Shown here piece by piece: positions 45,010-56,961 of a stretch of 64,000 nucleotides of DNA; the stretch's first letter is position 1; each line of letters opens with the position of its first letter. Source of the DNA: Anaeramoeba flamelloides. Taxonomy: Eukaryota; Metamonada; Anaeramoebidae. The position numbers and the translations under genes were made by a program. Under the pieces are notes generated by a model. The model made no database searches. It saw only the letters and a program-made list of their open reading frames with translations, and was not told the origin of the DNA. The stretch spans positions 1,922,001 to 1,986,000 of the forward strand of contig JANTQA010000020.1 in assembly GCA_027625915.1 (NCBI GenBank), read 5' to 3'.

Positions 45010-48000
45010 TTATTTTTGTCCAATATCAATTGAAAATCCAACTGAACTTAGAGAAAAATTTTCTAAATGAAGTAAATCAAGAACAGCTGTTGTTGAAATT
45101 GAGATCATTGGTAAAAGTTTTGATTGGACGCCTATAATTATATTTTGGTTCAAATCTATACTTGCATTAACTGAGGATTTGTATTCTGGTATTTTAATTT
45201 TTGTTCCTATATTCGAAAATAAAAAAAGATATTATTTTTTAAAGATGGATAAAAGATAATAGTAGCAATAAAAAATAAATAATAATAATAATAAAAAAAA
45301 AATTAGAATTTATTAAATTAAAAGAAAAATAATTAAAATGAGATTTTGATCAATTTTTTTAAAAAAAATCTTTTAAAATATCAAGGAGGTGGGATTATTT
45401 TGGCTTCTTTTTTTATTAAATATTATTTCTCTTATTATATTATTCATTTTTTCAAAAAATTGTTTTTATTTTCTTTTTAATGTCATTATCATGGAATTAA
45501 TTGTTTTTTTTTTTTTTTTTATGTTTATTCATTCCAATATGCTTTTATTAAGTATCTTGTAGATGTACCAATTCTATAAATTATGAAATAATTCTAAACC
45601 CCATTCCAAAATTTTGGACATACCCGAAATCAAAAATAGGTAAAAATAAAATTTAAATTTATTGTATTTTTCCAAACCTAATATAAAAAAACATTTAAGT
45701 TACACAGTATTAATGTATTAATAAGTAATCATTTTAATCCAAATAAAAGTAAAAAATATAAAACTCTGAAATAAAAAATTGTGTGTCCAAAATGATGAAA
45801 AAAGGCAACAAAAAATGTATTGGTTAATTTGTTGAAATTTCACCAACAATTGTTGATCGATCAAATGATAAGATACCATCTATCAATTGTATGTGATTTT
45901 TCGATTTAACAAACTCAACACTAACCTTCTATCAACCATCGAAAAAAATTCGAGATCTAACCAAACAAATTACGTAACTGTAAAAAAGGAAATGAAAACA
46001 AAACAAAAAAGACAAAATATGAAATAGTTTGTAAAATCAAAATTCTTTCCAAATTGAATTTAAAGTGTGGTATTGTTATTCTTTCAACTGTTTAAACTGT
46101 GTCCAAATTTTTGGAATATAGTTTAGTATCGACTTGTATTTTTATTAATAGATAATAGCGTTTTGTCATTTTATTTAATTTCTTTCCTTCATTTGTAAAA
46201 TCAGTGATTTTATTTGAATAATTCATTTTTTAGTTTTTAAGCTATTTACTTTTTCCAAATTTCTTTTTTTAAGTTATTTCAGTTATTCCTCATTTTTTTT
46301 AAGTGTGTGTGGGGGGGGGTAAAAGGAATAAAAAATCATTAGAAGAATTGGTAAACTTTTTCTGATGAGAGATTAAGCTAACTGAACTTGTTCTTGGGTT
46401 AATTGCTTGAGTATTCTATAGAATACCCCCAGCTTAATGGACTTTAGGTAGGTTTATTCCTAGGTTAAGAAAAAAATTGTTTAGTTAGAAATAGGATTTC
46501 ATTTTAAATAAAAGAAATTACACAACAAATTCCCCTAATATTAACAATTAAAAATCTAGTAAGGGATTTTTCTCATGTATAGTCGGGAAAAAAATACCGG
46601 ACATGAAAAAAATCCCGGACAAGATTTTTAATTGTGAGTATTAGTAAAATTTTTGTCTAATTTCAATGAAATCCTTATTATAAATAACCAATTTTTTTAT
46701 GAGATTAGTAATAAACCTACCTAAAGTCCATCAAAGTAAGGTGACTCTAGAATACTCGAGTAATTGTTTGATAGCCTATGTTGATCAACTTTTTTTGAAA
46801 AACAATCGAGTTTTATTGAGGTTTACTAGAGTTTGGAAAATGAAAATTTTTATTCTTGTTTTTTGATTAATTGAATGGTGTTTTGAACAAGTGTGATTTC
46901 ATCAATCATCATTCTAATAAGTGGGGGAGTTATAATTGAAAAAGTTTGATTCTTAAAAAAAGGAATTTGATTGTAAATAAATGAAATTAGACAATAATTT
47001 TACTAATATTCACAATTAAAAAACTTGTCCGGGATTTTTTTCATGTCCGGGATTTTTTTCACTGCTCTACGGTATTTTTTTCGATACTATACTGATAAAT
47101 TCAAATAAGTGTCTGAAAATTTTTACTTCAATTTCCATTTTTGAATTTTTTTTTACTTCAGCTATGAACAGAGAATTTTATTGGCTTAAATGTTAAAAAA
47201 CTTTGTAAAATTCGTTTTCCATTCAAAATATTCCTACGAAAGAACTGCTTGAAAAGTGGAATCTATAAGATTTACAAAAATTGAAATTGAACATTAAATT
47301 TTAATCAATTTATTTGAATTTATCAATGCCGATAAATTCCAATAAATGAATTCATTTTTTTTAAATGTATTAACAAAGTTTTGAAAGAAAGCATTTTGTT
47401 TGTTTATCTCCAAAGACACATTCTAAAAAGTTTGATTTTTCAAGACGTTCTTTGATATGAACTGTTTTGGGGATTGAAATAGAAATTTTTTCAAAAGGAA
47501 CACAAGTGTAAATATGAAATTTGTAAAAAATAGAGTTTTTACAATTTTAGAGATCAATAAAGAGTTCCATGCAATTACCCACAATTTGGTAATAGTAAAC
47601 CAAACCCCCCTTTTTGATTTTTGAGCTCAAAGGGATTTTCAATATAAAACCGTTTGATAAATACCAATACTTTGCTTGAAAAATTATTTTTTTTTGAAAA
47701 TTGAAAAGATTGGTATTTACTAAACGATTTTTTGATTAAAATTATTATTAGTCTGTTAATATAATCGTAATTCATTTACTATTACTAAATTGTGGGTAAT
47801 TACATGGAACTCTTTATTGATCTCTAAAATTGTAGAAGCTCTATTTTTTACAACAATCCATTTTTACTCTTGTGGAGTTGAACTAAAAATTTTTGATATT
47901 TTTAGGATTTACGTAGTAAGAGCAATCAAAGAAAAACCCAATGCAAAAAAGTAGTATTAGAAAAACGTTATTGTCTTGTGTCCTTCATTTTGTCTTTAAT

Positions 48001-49378
48001 CAATCAATTTTTTCTTTGATTAATTGATCTTATTGGTATTTGAAATTCAAATGGGATAAAATTTCAGCTGATTGTCCACTTTTCATAACTGAAATCTTCA
48101 ACTCTTAGTTCATCCTAAATATACCACAAAAAAAGAACCAGAGTATATAACAAATAAGGTACCAAACAAATAAATAGAGATCAAATTTCAAACAATTTCT
48201 TTGAAAGTTTCTCTTTGTAATTTAAAGAAAAAAGAAATTGAAAATGAAGTGAAAATTTTTTCCCATTTATTATTCAAATAACAGTAGTTATCATTTTGGG
48301 TAAGGTTTCTGTGGTTCTATTAAGACTACCAATTAAAAATCTTTTTGAACTTTTTTTCTCCAATAGGTACTTTTCATTGGCTTGTTCTGAAATTCTCTGG
48401 GCGTTTTTAGATAATGACAAATGTTTTTCCCAATCAAGTAAAATCAAATTGTATTTAAAAAAGTGGTTTCAAAAATGCTATTTTTGAACGTATTTGGGCC
48501 CGTGTTGTTTCTATGCAATTATGAGACTTGTTCGTTTTGAAAATAATTTTTTTTTGAATAAAGATTAGAAAAAAAAACAATAAAAAACTTGAAAATAAAA
48601 AATGTTTTGATCGAAATTGGGTGGACTCAGTCAAAGGAATCTTATGGGTTTTGTTGAATTCAAAAAAAAAAAAAAAAAAAAGTAATAAGTGGTTTAATTT
48701 TGGAGAAAATTATTCTTTACCTGCAGTGAAAGCATATTTCTTATTGACGGTATTGATTTTGCTTTTCAATCCAAAAGAGAATCTTTTGAGTGCCTCAATT
48801 GACGCATTTATTTCAACATTTTTGAATTCAAGATCGGTTTTAGCTGCGGCAAAGAGACCGTTTTTGTTGTAAGCAACACCAGCAGCAAGATCACGGAATA
48901 AATAATTTTTTGTTGATCCTTGGAAAGAAAGAGAAAAGGAACAGTCACGAAGCCTGTAGGAGATTTCGGAGGCTAAAAAGGGGTTATACAGATTTTGTCG
49001 TAGTCTGAATGTGTAAAGTGGCGAGTGCGAAAGTAATTGGAAATAGCAGGATGGAGAGGTAGTGACACATCCAGAAAATTGATGGTTAATTTTATTTTGG
49101 ACAATGTTTGGTGACTCAACTACGATCTTGAATAAATGCGAACTGGAATAAGAGAGGTTCATTTTAAAATTGTCAATAAATTGACTAATTTCAACCGAAG
49201 AATGGAAAGGTAAGACACCACTTTTTCCGGATTTTAAATCAAGCCTGCTTGAGATTGTAGTTTCATATAATTTTGTGTTCAGGTTAATTTGTTGCTTGAG
49301 ATCACTTGTTGGAAAAATGTGCTTGACTTGAAGTGGGACTTCTGACTGGATCAAAGGTGAATTTAAGAGTTTATTCAT
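45010..49378 (-). CDS. VDAC/porin-3 family outer-membrane beta-barrel, 284 aa
   Basis: Voltage-dependent anion channels pass metabolites across the mitochondrial (or derived organelle) outer membrane; Tom40 shares the fold. Exon 1 is 49378-48721 and exon 2 is 45206-45010, joined G|GA across a 3.5-kb intron. The length equals that of typical VDAC (about 283 aa). The sequence is a run of alternating amphipathic strands. The late part reads GLFAAAKTDLEFKNVEINAS, FSFGLKSKINTVNKKYAFTA, then NASIDLNQNIIIGVQSKLLP, in register with VDAC strands that end in a polar-x-Gly-hydrophobic beta-signal, here SVGFSIDIG. The N-terminal helix typical of VDAC is weak. VDAC is preferred over Tom40 because of length and the last five strands, but divergence is high. 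A poly-A tract sits just inside the 5' part of the intron, and the intron carries mobile elements. Confidence 0.72.
45598..46122. mobile_element. TTAA-type inverted-repeat element, copy 2, 525 bp
   Basis: Ends: ACCCCATTCCAAAATTTTGG, then ACATACC, facing GTGTCCAAATTTTTGGAAT. Internal landmarks shared with 40442-40979 include ATTGATCGATCAAA-like text, CAAACAAATTACG and AAATGAAAACAAAA. The outer tetramers are CTAA and TTAG, decayed or variant TTAA. It lies in the porin intron. Confidence 0.65.
46405..46768. repeat. Long fold-back element
   Basis: Arms of about 170 bp: TGGACTTTAGGTAGGTTTAT at 46440 faces AATAAACCTACCTAAAGTCC at 46712. The outer GAGTATTCTATAGAATA faces CTAGAATACTC. The centre is TCATGTATAGTCGGG and CGGACATGAAAAAAATCCCG. 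A further partial arm lies at 46955-47095 (TTGTCCGGGATTTTTTTCAT twice over). No frame. It lies in the porin intron. Confidence 0.7.
47521..47853. repeat. Near-perfect long fold-back element, 333 bp
   Basis: An 84-bp left arm (TTGTAAAAAATAGAG, then GAGATCAATAAAGAGTTCC, ATTACCCACAATTTGG) faces its complement at 47769-47853 with only a few differences. An inner pair (ACCGTTTGATAAATACCAAT against ATTGGTATTTACTAAACG) extends the stem. The high arm match suggests recent origin or gene conversion between arms. It is flanked by sequence shared with 3580-3838 and lies in the porin intron. Confidence 0.8.
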
Positions 49379-49789
49379 TTTTTTTTGTTTTTTGGAAAGA
49401 GTAATTAAATTATCAAAAAATGAGTTTCAAAATTTTCTCCATTTTGGCTTTTGTTTCCTTTTTTCATTCTTCGAATTGATCTTAAATCCTGTTCTTAAGA
49501 AATATGGTTGGCCTTGAAATAAAAGAACCAAGCAATTTTTGCCAGTTTGTTGTTTTAGTTATTCGCAAATCTTTATTTATTTTTTTTCACAAATGAAAAA
49601 GAGTAATTATTTTAATCAGGAAATAACTAGTGCCGATAAACAAAGTTTTGGTAAACTTTAGAGAAATGAGTTTTCATATTTCAAAGAGTTCATTTTTTTA
49701 CACATAAATTTTCATTCAAATGAAATAATTTTTTTTTTTTTTTAATGTTTAAGGAAGGAGTTTTTAATTCCCTTATCCATTAAAAAAGG

Positions 49790-50015
49790 TTATTTGTAAC
49801 ATGTTCTAAAGGTTTAGGTTAAAAAGTGTTTTAAACATTTAAAATGTTATAAATTTTATAATAAAAATTTTTATAACATAAAAGTTTGTTATAAAATGGG
49901 TTATAAAAATTTTACAAAGTTATAAGCCGGTTATAATAATATTTTTTCAAAAAATATTGAAAAAATCATCAAATAAAAGGAACTTTTGTTATATAGCTGT
50001 TATATAGATAATATA
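49790..50015. repeat. GTTATAA-rich dispersed repeat, copy 2
   Basis: Same order as 8108-8335: AAAAAGTGTTTTAAAC, AAAATGTTATAAA, TTTATAACATAAA, GTTTGTTATAAAATG, TTCAAAAAATATTGA, AAATCATCA. The two copies differ at many single positions, suggesting an old duplication or transposition. Confidence 0.65.
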
Positions 50016-50129
50016 AAACTTTTTTTTAGTTAGGACTTGTTTACTGTTATAAGAACTTTTTATTTTAAAATTTTGAATATAAATTAAAAATTTATATAAA
50101 TTTTACGTTTATTTCTTTTTAATTAAAAA

Positions 50130-50720
50130 AAGATCGGCAATTGTCGTTAACTTTTCCAGAATTTATATAGAATCGAGCAAAATCTATGATTTTCCATATT
50201 CTTTACAATTGTGAAAAAGCTCAATTAGGTTTTTTTCAATTTAAGAAATTAATCGAAAATTTATAAAAATGATATTTTTTATTTCTCAAAATTATAAATT
50301 CAGTTGTTAGGTTTTTTGGGAAGTTTTCTGTTTATTAGGAAAATCAATAGATTTTATATATAAAATAGAAAATATCAAGAAAACCTAGAACACTTCACAA
50401 ATAAATAGAAAACTCAGAAAAATCTAACAAAAATCTATTGATTTGCCTAATAAATAGAAAACTCAAAAAAGCGTATCGAAAAACCAATAGATTTTCCAAT
50501 TAAAATAGAAAACCTCAAGAAAACCACGTTTAGCCTGTCAAAATTTAACATAAACAAGTAAAATCAAACATTTTTTAGCTATTCTTTTGAAAAAATTCCT
50601 GAGAGTTGCCTTTAGGTTTCTTTTACTTTTTGAAATCAAAAGTAAATGTATTAAATTATTTTTTCGTTTCAAAAATTAAAAAAAATCAATGTACTCTACT
50701 ACACTTTACGACACTTGGCG
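50130..50720. repeat. Modular palindromic cassette block 3
   Basis: Contains TTTTCCAGAATT with GAGCAAAATC and an AATTGTGAAAA partner, several copies of AAATCAATAGATTTT with AAATAGAAAA and CCTAGAACACTTCACAAATA, and ends with a short tandem series of CACTTGGCGGCACTTAACGG type. It is more scrambled than the 10030 block. Confidence 0.65.
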
Positions 50721-50847
50721 GCACTTAACGGTACTCCCCTACTCCCTAAATTTCTATTTATAATTTTTTTAAAATATTTCCATTTACTTTTATTCTCGAC
50801 TAGAACTAATATAGTTATGGAGTCTTCTCTGTTAATAATATTAAAAA

Positions 50848-50878
<31 letters not shown>

Positions 50879-50884
50879 TTATTG

Positions 50885-51170
50885 TTTAAGGGGGGATTTT
50901 TAATTTCTCTTGTTTTCCATTAGGTTTTTTTTTAATTTGAGAAATAAAACGAAAATTATATAAAATTTTCGGTTTATTTCTCAAAGTAAAAAAAAAAAAA
51001 TTAGTCAATCCACTACACTTAACACACTTGATGGTACTTGACGGTTCATCCCCTAATTCCTAAATTATTATTTAGAAATTTTTTTAAAGATTTCCATAAA
51101 CTTTTATTTTCCACTCGGACTAATAACCTTGAAATCTTTTTAGTAAAAATAATAAAAATATTATTATTTT
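50885..51170. repeat. Modular palindromic cassette block 4, compact unit
   Basis: TTTAAGGGGGGATTTTTAAT leads into a fold-back, AGGTTTTTTTTTAATTTGAG, AAATAAAACGAAAATTATAT facing AAAATTTTCGGTTTATTTCT. After it comes ACTTGATGGTACTTGACGG, then CCTAATTCCTAAATTATTAT. The opening and closing text also bounds the 57290 block, so this may be the smallest complete unit. Confidence 0.6.
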
Positions 51171-51549
51171 TTAATATATAGGATTTTTTTAATTAAGATA
51201 TCCAGATTTTACTATTTCATGGGCTGGGCAGTTCCCAAAAAAATATCTTTTTTTTTTAAGAGTTTTATAGATCAATTCAAAAAAAAAAAATTTGCAAAAT
51301 ATTTTTAATTTGATGAAATCTCACTTTGAGTAATTTCTGATAGTTTGTGTGAACAAATAACCTTTCAAATTTTATCTTATTTTAAAAAGACAAGAAAAAT
51401 AAATCAATTATTTTGTTCTTTCCCTTAAAGTTGATAAGAAAAATCTATTCATAAAAGAAGAGAATTAACTTGAAGTTCTTAATATGAATTTTGATTTTAA
51501 ATTGTCTCTTTTTTTTAATCGTAATTGGAATTCAAATAAAAAATTAAAA

Positions 51550-51583
<34 letters not shown>

Positions 51584-51794
51584 ATACGAATAAAAATGTT
51601 CTATTTCTTCCTCATAGATAATAATAATAGATTTGAATAACAAAATGAAAGAGAAGAACATGCTAAAAACAAAATTATTTGTTAAAGCTATAATTAGGTC
51701 GACTTTTATAATTTGAATAATATTCATAATAGATTATTATAATATTAAAAAAATATATATATTAATTGTAAAAAAAAATAAATTGTAAAATGAA

Positions 51795-54700
51795 TTATTT
51801 AAAATATCCGTTTGCTTTGATTTTTTTTAGAATATGCTTCCCATATTGGAAACTTTTTAAATCGTCGATTCTTGACAAGAGTATATTTAAAATTGACTGA
51901 ATTATTGTATAATCACATTTTTCTATTAATCGTTGAATAACATAATTCCCAAATTTATCTCTCATTAATCGATTCAGAATTTCACCATTATTGAGCTTTA
52001 AAATATTTACAATGGCTTCGCGCTCTTCATTAGTTCCAAATATCAGACATTTTTCGACAACATTTGAAGCGAATTTGTGTGTAGAAAATTCTATAAATCT
52101 GGTGTTAACTAAATTAAAGATTGGTATTTTTTGTTTGTCATCATTTACAAATTCTAATAAATGCTGAACAACGTAATTACCAAATTGGTTCATGATAAAA
52201 CTCTTTATACTAGCGAGTAATTTTTGAACAATTGTTTCAAAATATTTGCCTCGGTAATGTCTCAAAAGCCTTTGAATTGTTCGGCATCCATAGCTATGTG
52301 TTGAAAGTGCTACAACATAATCAATTATATGGAAAACAATTTTTGATCGCAATTCATCTGATAAGCACTCAATACATTTTTGAATAACATGATTGCCATT
52401 TTGATCTTTCACCAAGACCAGCACCCTTTCTCCAAGTTTATCTACTAAAAATTCTTGATTTTCTTTACTAAAAAGTTGAAATGCCTTTTGAATAACTCTG
52501 CATGCATATGTATCCAAAGAAAAATTATATACGTTTTCTTTAATGAAATTAGTTAAAATTAATATTTGATTTGGTAATCCTATTTTAAAAATCATAAATT
52601 TTTAATAAAAAATACAAATAATATTAGATTATATAAATTATATAAAATTAAAGAATCATGAAAAAGATAATGAATTGGTATTCAGAATAATTAAAAATGT
52701 TTTATTAATGAGATAAAAAAAAAATAAATAAACTTTTAAATGTTTGTTAATATTTTTTTTTTTCATTTTTTATTTTTATTTGTAAATCTTAATACTGAGA
52801 AGTTATTTAAATCATTTTTTTTTTTTTTTTAATTTTTTTTTTTTTGATTTAGACGAAAAAAAAAACTCCTGTTTTATTATTATTATTATTATTGAAGAAG
52901 TGTAAATTACACTCTAGATATCCTTAGACTTAAATTCCCATTTCAAGTATTTTAAGCGTGGAATCATAGATTTCACCATTATTAACCAATGAAAATAATT
53001 TCAAATTATCACAGTTTAAAATTATTTCATTAAGAGTCTATTTCTTTTAAATTTATTATGAAATATTAATCCTTCTTTTTCATAGGTATGGAATATACCC
53101 ACATTTAAAAAGATCAATATTTTCTATAATTTCTTTCTGTTCATATTCTAAACATAAAGGATAAAATTTATTTGAATTTTTATTAATCACATAGTAATAT
53201 CTATTTCAGTGGTTAGTAAACGATCTGAATTTGTAAAATTGTTGAGTTTGAAGGATAACTTTTATATTTTCGAGTTTTGATTAAATATTTTTGATAATTT
53301 TATTATTGTGAAATATTTTTGGAGAGTGTCGTCAAGTGCAGTATAGTGCCGTTAAGTGCCTAGGTTTTCCAGAATTCAAAAGAATAGAGTAAAATTAAAG
53401 ATTTAACTCAATTCTTTTAAATTATGGAAAACCTAACGGCAGTTTTCTTGAGGTTTTATGTTTTTGTTTCGATAATCAATTGATTTTCTAATCAAAGCAA
53501 AATTTAAAAAAAAAAAAAACTAATGACATTTCCAACTGGTAGAATTCAACAACTCATTATTATGTTTATTTATATATTTCTTTTTTTTTTAGTTCGATTA
53601 AATCTTTTGACTTCCAATTGATTTTATTATTTATTCGTTGGTTAAATTTTATTAATTTTTCTAAATTAAGCAGAGATAAATTTCCAAAATATCTTTTTGA
53701 ATTTAAATTTCTTTTTATTTACAGAAATTATCAAATTTTCGAATTTAAATTCTGTTTTGTAAATAGGAATTGGGGCATTTCTGTTTATTTTACATATTCC
53801 TGTGATACACGAATTAATCCACAAATTTAAATAATTTATTGTTTTTATTTCATAATTATATATTTCTAACCCATATGTCAATTGGCTTATTATAAAAGAT
53901 TTAAATAATCTAATTTTTAAACCATTATTCAGATAATTGTTATTGAATAATTTTTTGCAGTTTTTATATTTTTCTTTCGATTTTTTCAGATAAATTATAA
54001 ACTATATGTGAAATTTTATCTAAATAAATACCAAAATATTTAATTTTTTTTAAATCTTTTGATACAACTGTTTTATATTTCTTAAGTTTTCATCCAAATT
54101 GAAGAATAATTTCATATATTGAATTTAATTTCTGATTTTAATTAATTTTTATTTCATTTTATAATTAGGATGAAATATTCTACAAACATTTGGCAATGAT
54201 TAGTTCATGATATAATTTTTAGTAAAAGAAAATGTGAAATTAGAGCAAATAAAATAGGTGATATGGGGTACCCTTGAAATATACCAAATCCTTCTTCTTG
54301 ATAATACTTTAATAAAAAAATTTTAATAATTTCATTTAAAATAAATTTTTTTATTGTTTTTCTAATCATTTTAAAATTAATTGAATCAAAACATTTTGCT
54401 AATCAATCATTATAATATATGTTTTATCGTTTTCCCTTTCATTATTTGATTTTATCGTATTATAAGTATTTCAGAACTTTGATACTGCAATATGAGTATC
54501 AAAAAAAAAAAACTCTTGTTTTTCAATAATAAAAAAAACTACAAAATATGAATAATGAATATTTTATTTTTGTCAAAATACTAAATAAATTGAATATAAC
54601 TTTTAAATCTTTTTTTTTAATTAGTGATTTGGAGATTAATTCAAAAATAGAATGTAGGTAGAATAAGAGTATGTTTACGAAACACAGTAATGGGCAAAAT

Positions 54701-55682
54701 TTTGAAATTTCAATGTTTAAAAATTTCAAAAGAATTTTTTTTCCAATCTGAATAGGAGGAGTAATTTGGGAGTTTTCTTTTTCTTTTTTTTTTACATTTT
54801 ATCAAATACAAGGTATTGCAATTTGAAGTTTTTTTGTTTTTTGATTTCAAATTCAATTCGAAAAGAATCCTTTTTTTCATATTTTATAACAAATTAGTAA
54901 AAAGGAAAAAAGAGATCAACAATAAAATCAAGAAATTGGATTCTTGAATATTCATTTTGTAGAATTGAAGACAAAGTAGACAAATCCCTTTTTACTGATC
55001 TACGAATATTTTGGAAGAAGGAAAATTTAAGATCAAAATTCAAAACAAACAAGATATCATTTGGAAACTTTTTAACTTTTAAATTTTCAAAAATTAAGCT
55101 TCCAATTTGGAAAATTTTTAATTTTTTAATTTCTGAAATTGTGATTCTCTGCAGTTTGGAATAATTTTATTTTTTTTTTTTTCCATTTTCTCATTTGGCA
55201 TTGAATTCTCAAACTTTTGCCCATTATTATATCAAATATTTTTACCAAATGATTATTCAACAAAATTTTAAAAAAGAAAAAATTACAATTTAGAGATTTT
55301 GAGTCATTTGAGCTTTATCTTAAACTCTCAAAAATATCCTTTGGTCATAATTTAGAAATTATAATTCTTAAGGTGAGTAAAATGATATCAAATATTTCAA
55401 CCTTTTTGTTCTTGTTGATTTTAGTTACGAAATTGACATTTTTTTTGTTTTTTTTTTTAATGAAACAAAAGATCTTTGAGAAATAGATATCATTTCTATG
55501 AAAATGTAAGTGTTAGTATTTTTTAATTTATACAAATGACTTTTGTGTAATATTTTCTTTTCTTTATTTTTGACAAAAATAAATAGATTGTTATTAAGGT
55601 TTTGAAAACTTTTATATTCACTGATCACTAATATTTATTGTACTGTAATAATAATATTTTTAAAAGGTTTTTCTAAGCTTGT

Positions 55683-55728
<46 letters not shown>

Positions 55729-56553
55729 TTGTTTTAATAATAATAAAAAAAAAAAAAAAAGAATAATAAAAAGGGATATTAATATTACCATCTTCTAAAC
55801 ATTTTTGAATTAAATAATTGCCAAAAATATTTCTTACTAAATAATCAATGTTTGTATAAATAATTGTAAAAAGTTCTTCCTTTTCCTTTTCCGATGCTGT
55901 CTGTAATCGAAGTTGGATATATCTAGATCCTAATTGATCACCTGAAAATTCTAATATATGATCATATAATTGTTCGAGTGGATAATCTTGAAAATTTTCT
56001 GGATCTTCTCTAAATTGATCAAGAAGTGAAGGATTTTGAGTTTGTAATTGTGTTAATTTTAATTCTTTTGATTGTAATTGTTGTTGTGGATTTTTTTTTA
56101 TTCGTTGTTTTGATTGTTGTGATTGTTGTTGCTGTTGTTGTTGTTGCTGTTGTTGTTGGTTTTGTTTTTTTTGTTTTTGCTGTTGTTGCTGTTGTTGTTG
56201 TTGCTGCTGCTGCTGCTGTTGTTGTTGATAATAATTATAAGATTTATTTTGATTCAACTTATTTTGATATTGATAGTTTTGATATCTTTGATTATTATTA
56301 TTATTATAATAATTATTTGATTGGTTATATGGATATTGAATATTTTGTGATATATATTGCTGATGTTTATTTTGTTGAGGATAATACATTTCATCCATTT
56401 GATAATTATTATTTGAATAATTATAATAATTGTTTGTTTCTTGATAATTTTGATTTGAAATATTTTCGTCTAGTGGATAATTTGAATAATCAATAATTTC
56501 TTCTTGATTTAAAATTTCTTCTTGATTTTGATAATTATTTTGAAAATCAAACC

Positions 56554-56593
<40 letters not shown>

Positions 56594-56961
56594 CTGCTGC
56601 TGTTGTTGTTGTTGTTTTTTATTTTTTGATTGTTGTTGATGTATCATTTGATTATAATAATTTTGTTGATAATTATTTTTAGGGACTACATAATTATCTG
56701 AAGTATAAATATTTTTTTCATAATTATTGTTGGGCTGATTCATTTGGTGTTTTAAATTTTGTTGATTTTGAAGATTATTTGATGTTTTTCCTTTAAATTG
56801 CTGTTCAAAATATGTTTGATCTGATTGAATATCAAGTGGATATACTTGGTTAACTTTAATTGGATTTTTTTTTTGCTGATTTTCTTGATTATTATTATTT
56901 TTGGTATTACTACCATAATTATTATATTGATCGATTTTGCTTACTTGACTATAATTATTTT
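51795..56961 (-). CDS. Pumilio/PUF-family RNA-binding protein with poly-Q N-terminus (5' end not found)
   Basis: PUF proteins bind 3'-UTR motifs and repress or localise mRNAs. Visible exons: 56961-55789 and 52579-51795, joined G|GA across a 3.2-kb intron that splits repeat 2 (NYLIQKCLEDG|LPNQ). All eight repeats are present. The base-reading residues are SRxxQ, NYxxQ, CRxxQ, NHxxQ, CRxxQ, NYxxQ, SNxxE and NYxxQ for repeats 1-8, the same as human PUM1. The N-terminal exon is Gln/Asn/Tyr-rich with two poly-Q tracts (near 56540-56625 and 56113-56230) and a low-complexity, prion-like composition. The frame opens with an acceptor (TTACAG) at 56962 after an in-frame stop, so a short first exon upstream is expected but not identified. 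A Met at 56743 is an alternative start. At least 650 aa. Confidence 0.9.
52895..53045. repeat. Dispersed repeat, copy 2 of the AAGTGT/CTCTAAGTATCC family
   Basis: Matches 44480-44640 (CACTCTAGATATCCTTAGAC, AATCATAGATTTCA, AATGAAAATAATTTC). It lies in the PUF intron. Confidence 0.5.
53330..53515. repeat. Modular palindromic cassette 5
   Basis: GTCAAGTGCAG, GTGCCGTTAAGTGCC, then TAGGTTTTCCAGAATTCAAA facing TTTAAATTATGGAAAACCTA, then ACGGCAGTTTTCTTGAGG. The short GCCGTTAAGTGCC series is the inverse of the one at 50710. It lies in the PUF intron. Confidence 0.7.
53600..54480 (-). mobile_element. LINE (non-LTR retrotransposon) relic
   Basis: Minus-strand frames show reverse-transcriptase blocks in order. 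KCFDSINFKMIRKTIKKFIL (about 54400) is the Asp-containing palm motif. GIFQGYPISPILFALIS (about 54270) is the (P)QGxPLSPxLF motif. KYFGIYLDKI (about 54035) matches the KYLGI thumb block. LTYGLEIYN, then NLWINSCITGICKINRN (53880-53770), is the post-RT segment typical of LINEs. Several stops and frame changes separate the blocks, so it is dead. No endonuclease or 5' part was found, as expected for a 5'-truncated insertion. It lies in the PUF intron, in the same orientation as the gene. Confidence 0.75.
55683..55728. repeat. (TAA)n microsatellite at the 5' side of the PUF intron
   Basis: About 15 units of a TAA/TTA triplet lie about 60 bp inside the donor site of the large PUF intron. Similar ATT runs are at 50847-50878. 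Confidence 0.95.

Larger units (their letters stand above)
49379..51794. other. Gene-free spacer with palindromic cassettes
   Basis: Lies between the porin start and the 3' end of the PUF gene. It contains the GTTATAA-rich repeat (49790-50015), palindromic cassettes (50130-50720, 50885-51170) and a 30-bp poly-A run (51552-51581). No exon is recognised. Confidence 0.55.

Noticed and set aside
48296-48487. 63-codon plus-strand frame
   Set aside because: Lies in a dispersed repeat within the porin intron; no domain and no splice support.
56026-56496. Val/Leu-rich plus-strand frame
   Set aside because: Antisense of the PUF poly-Q region.
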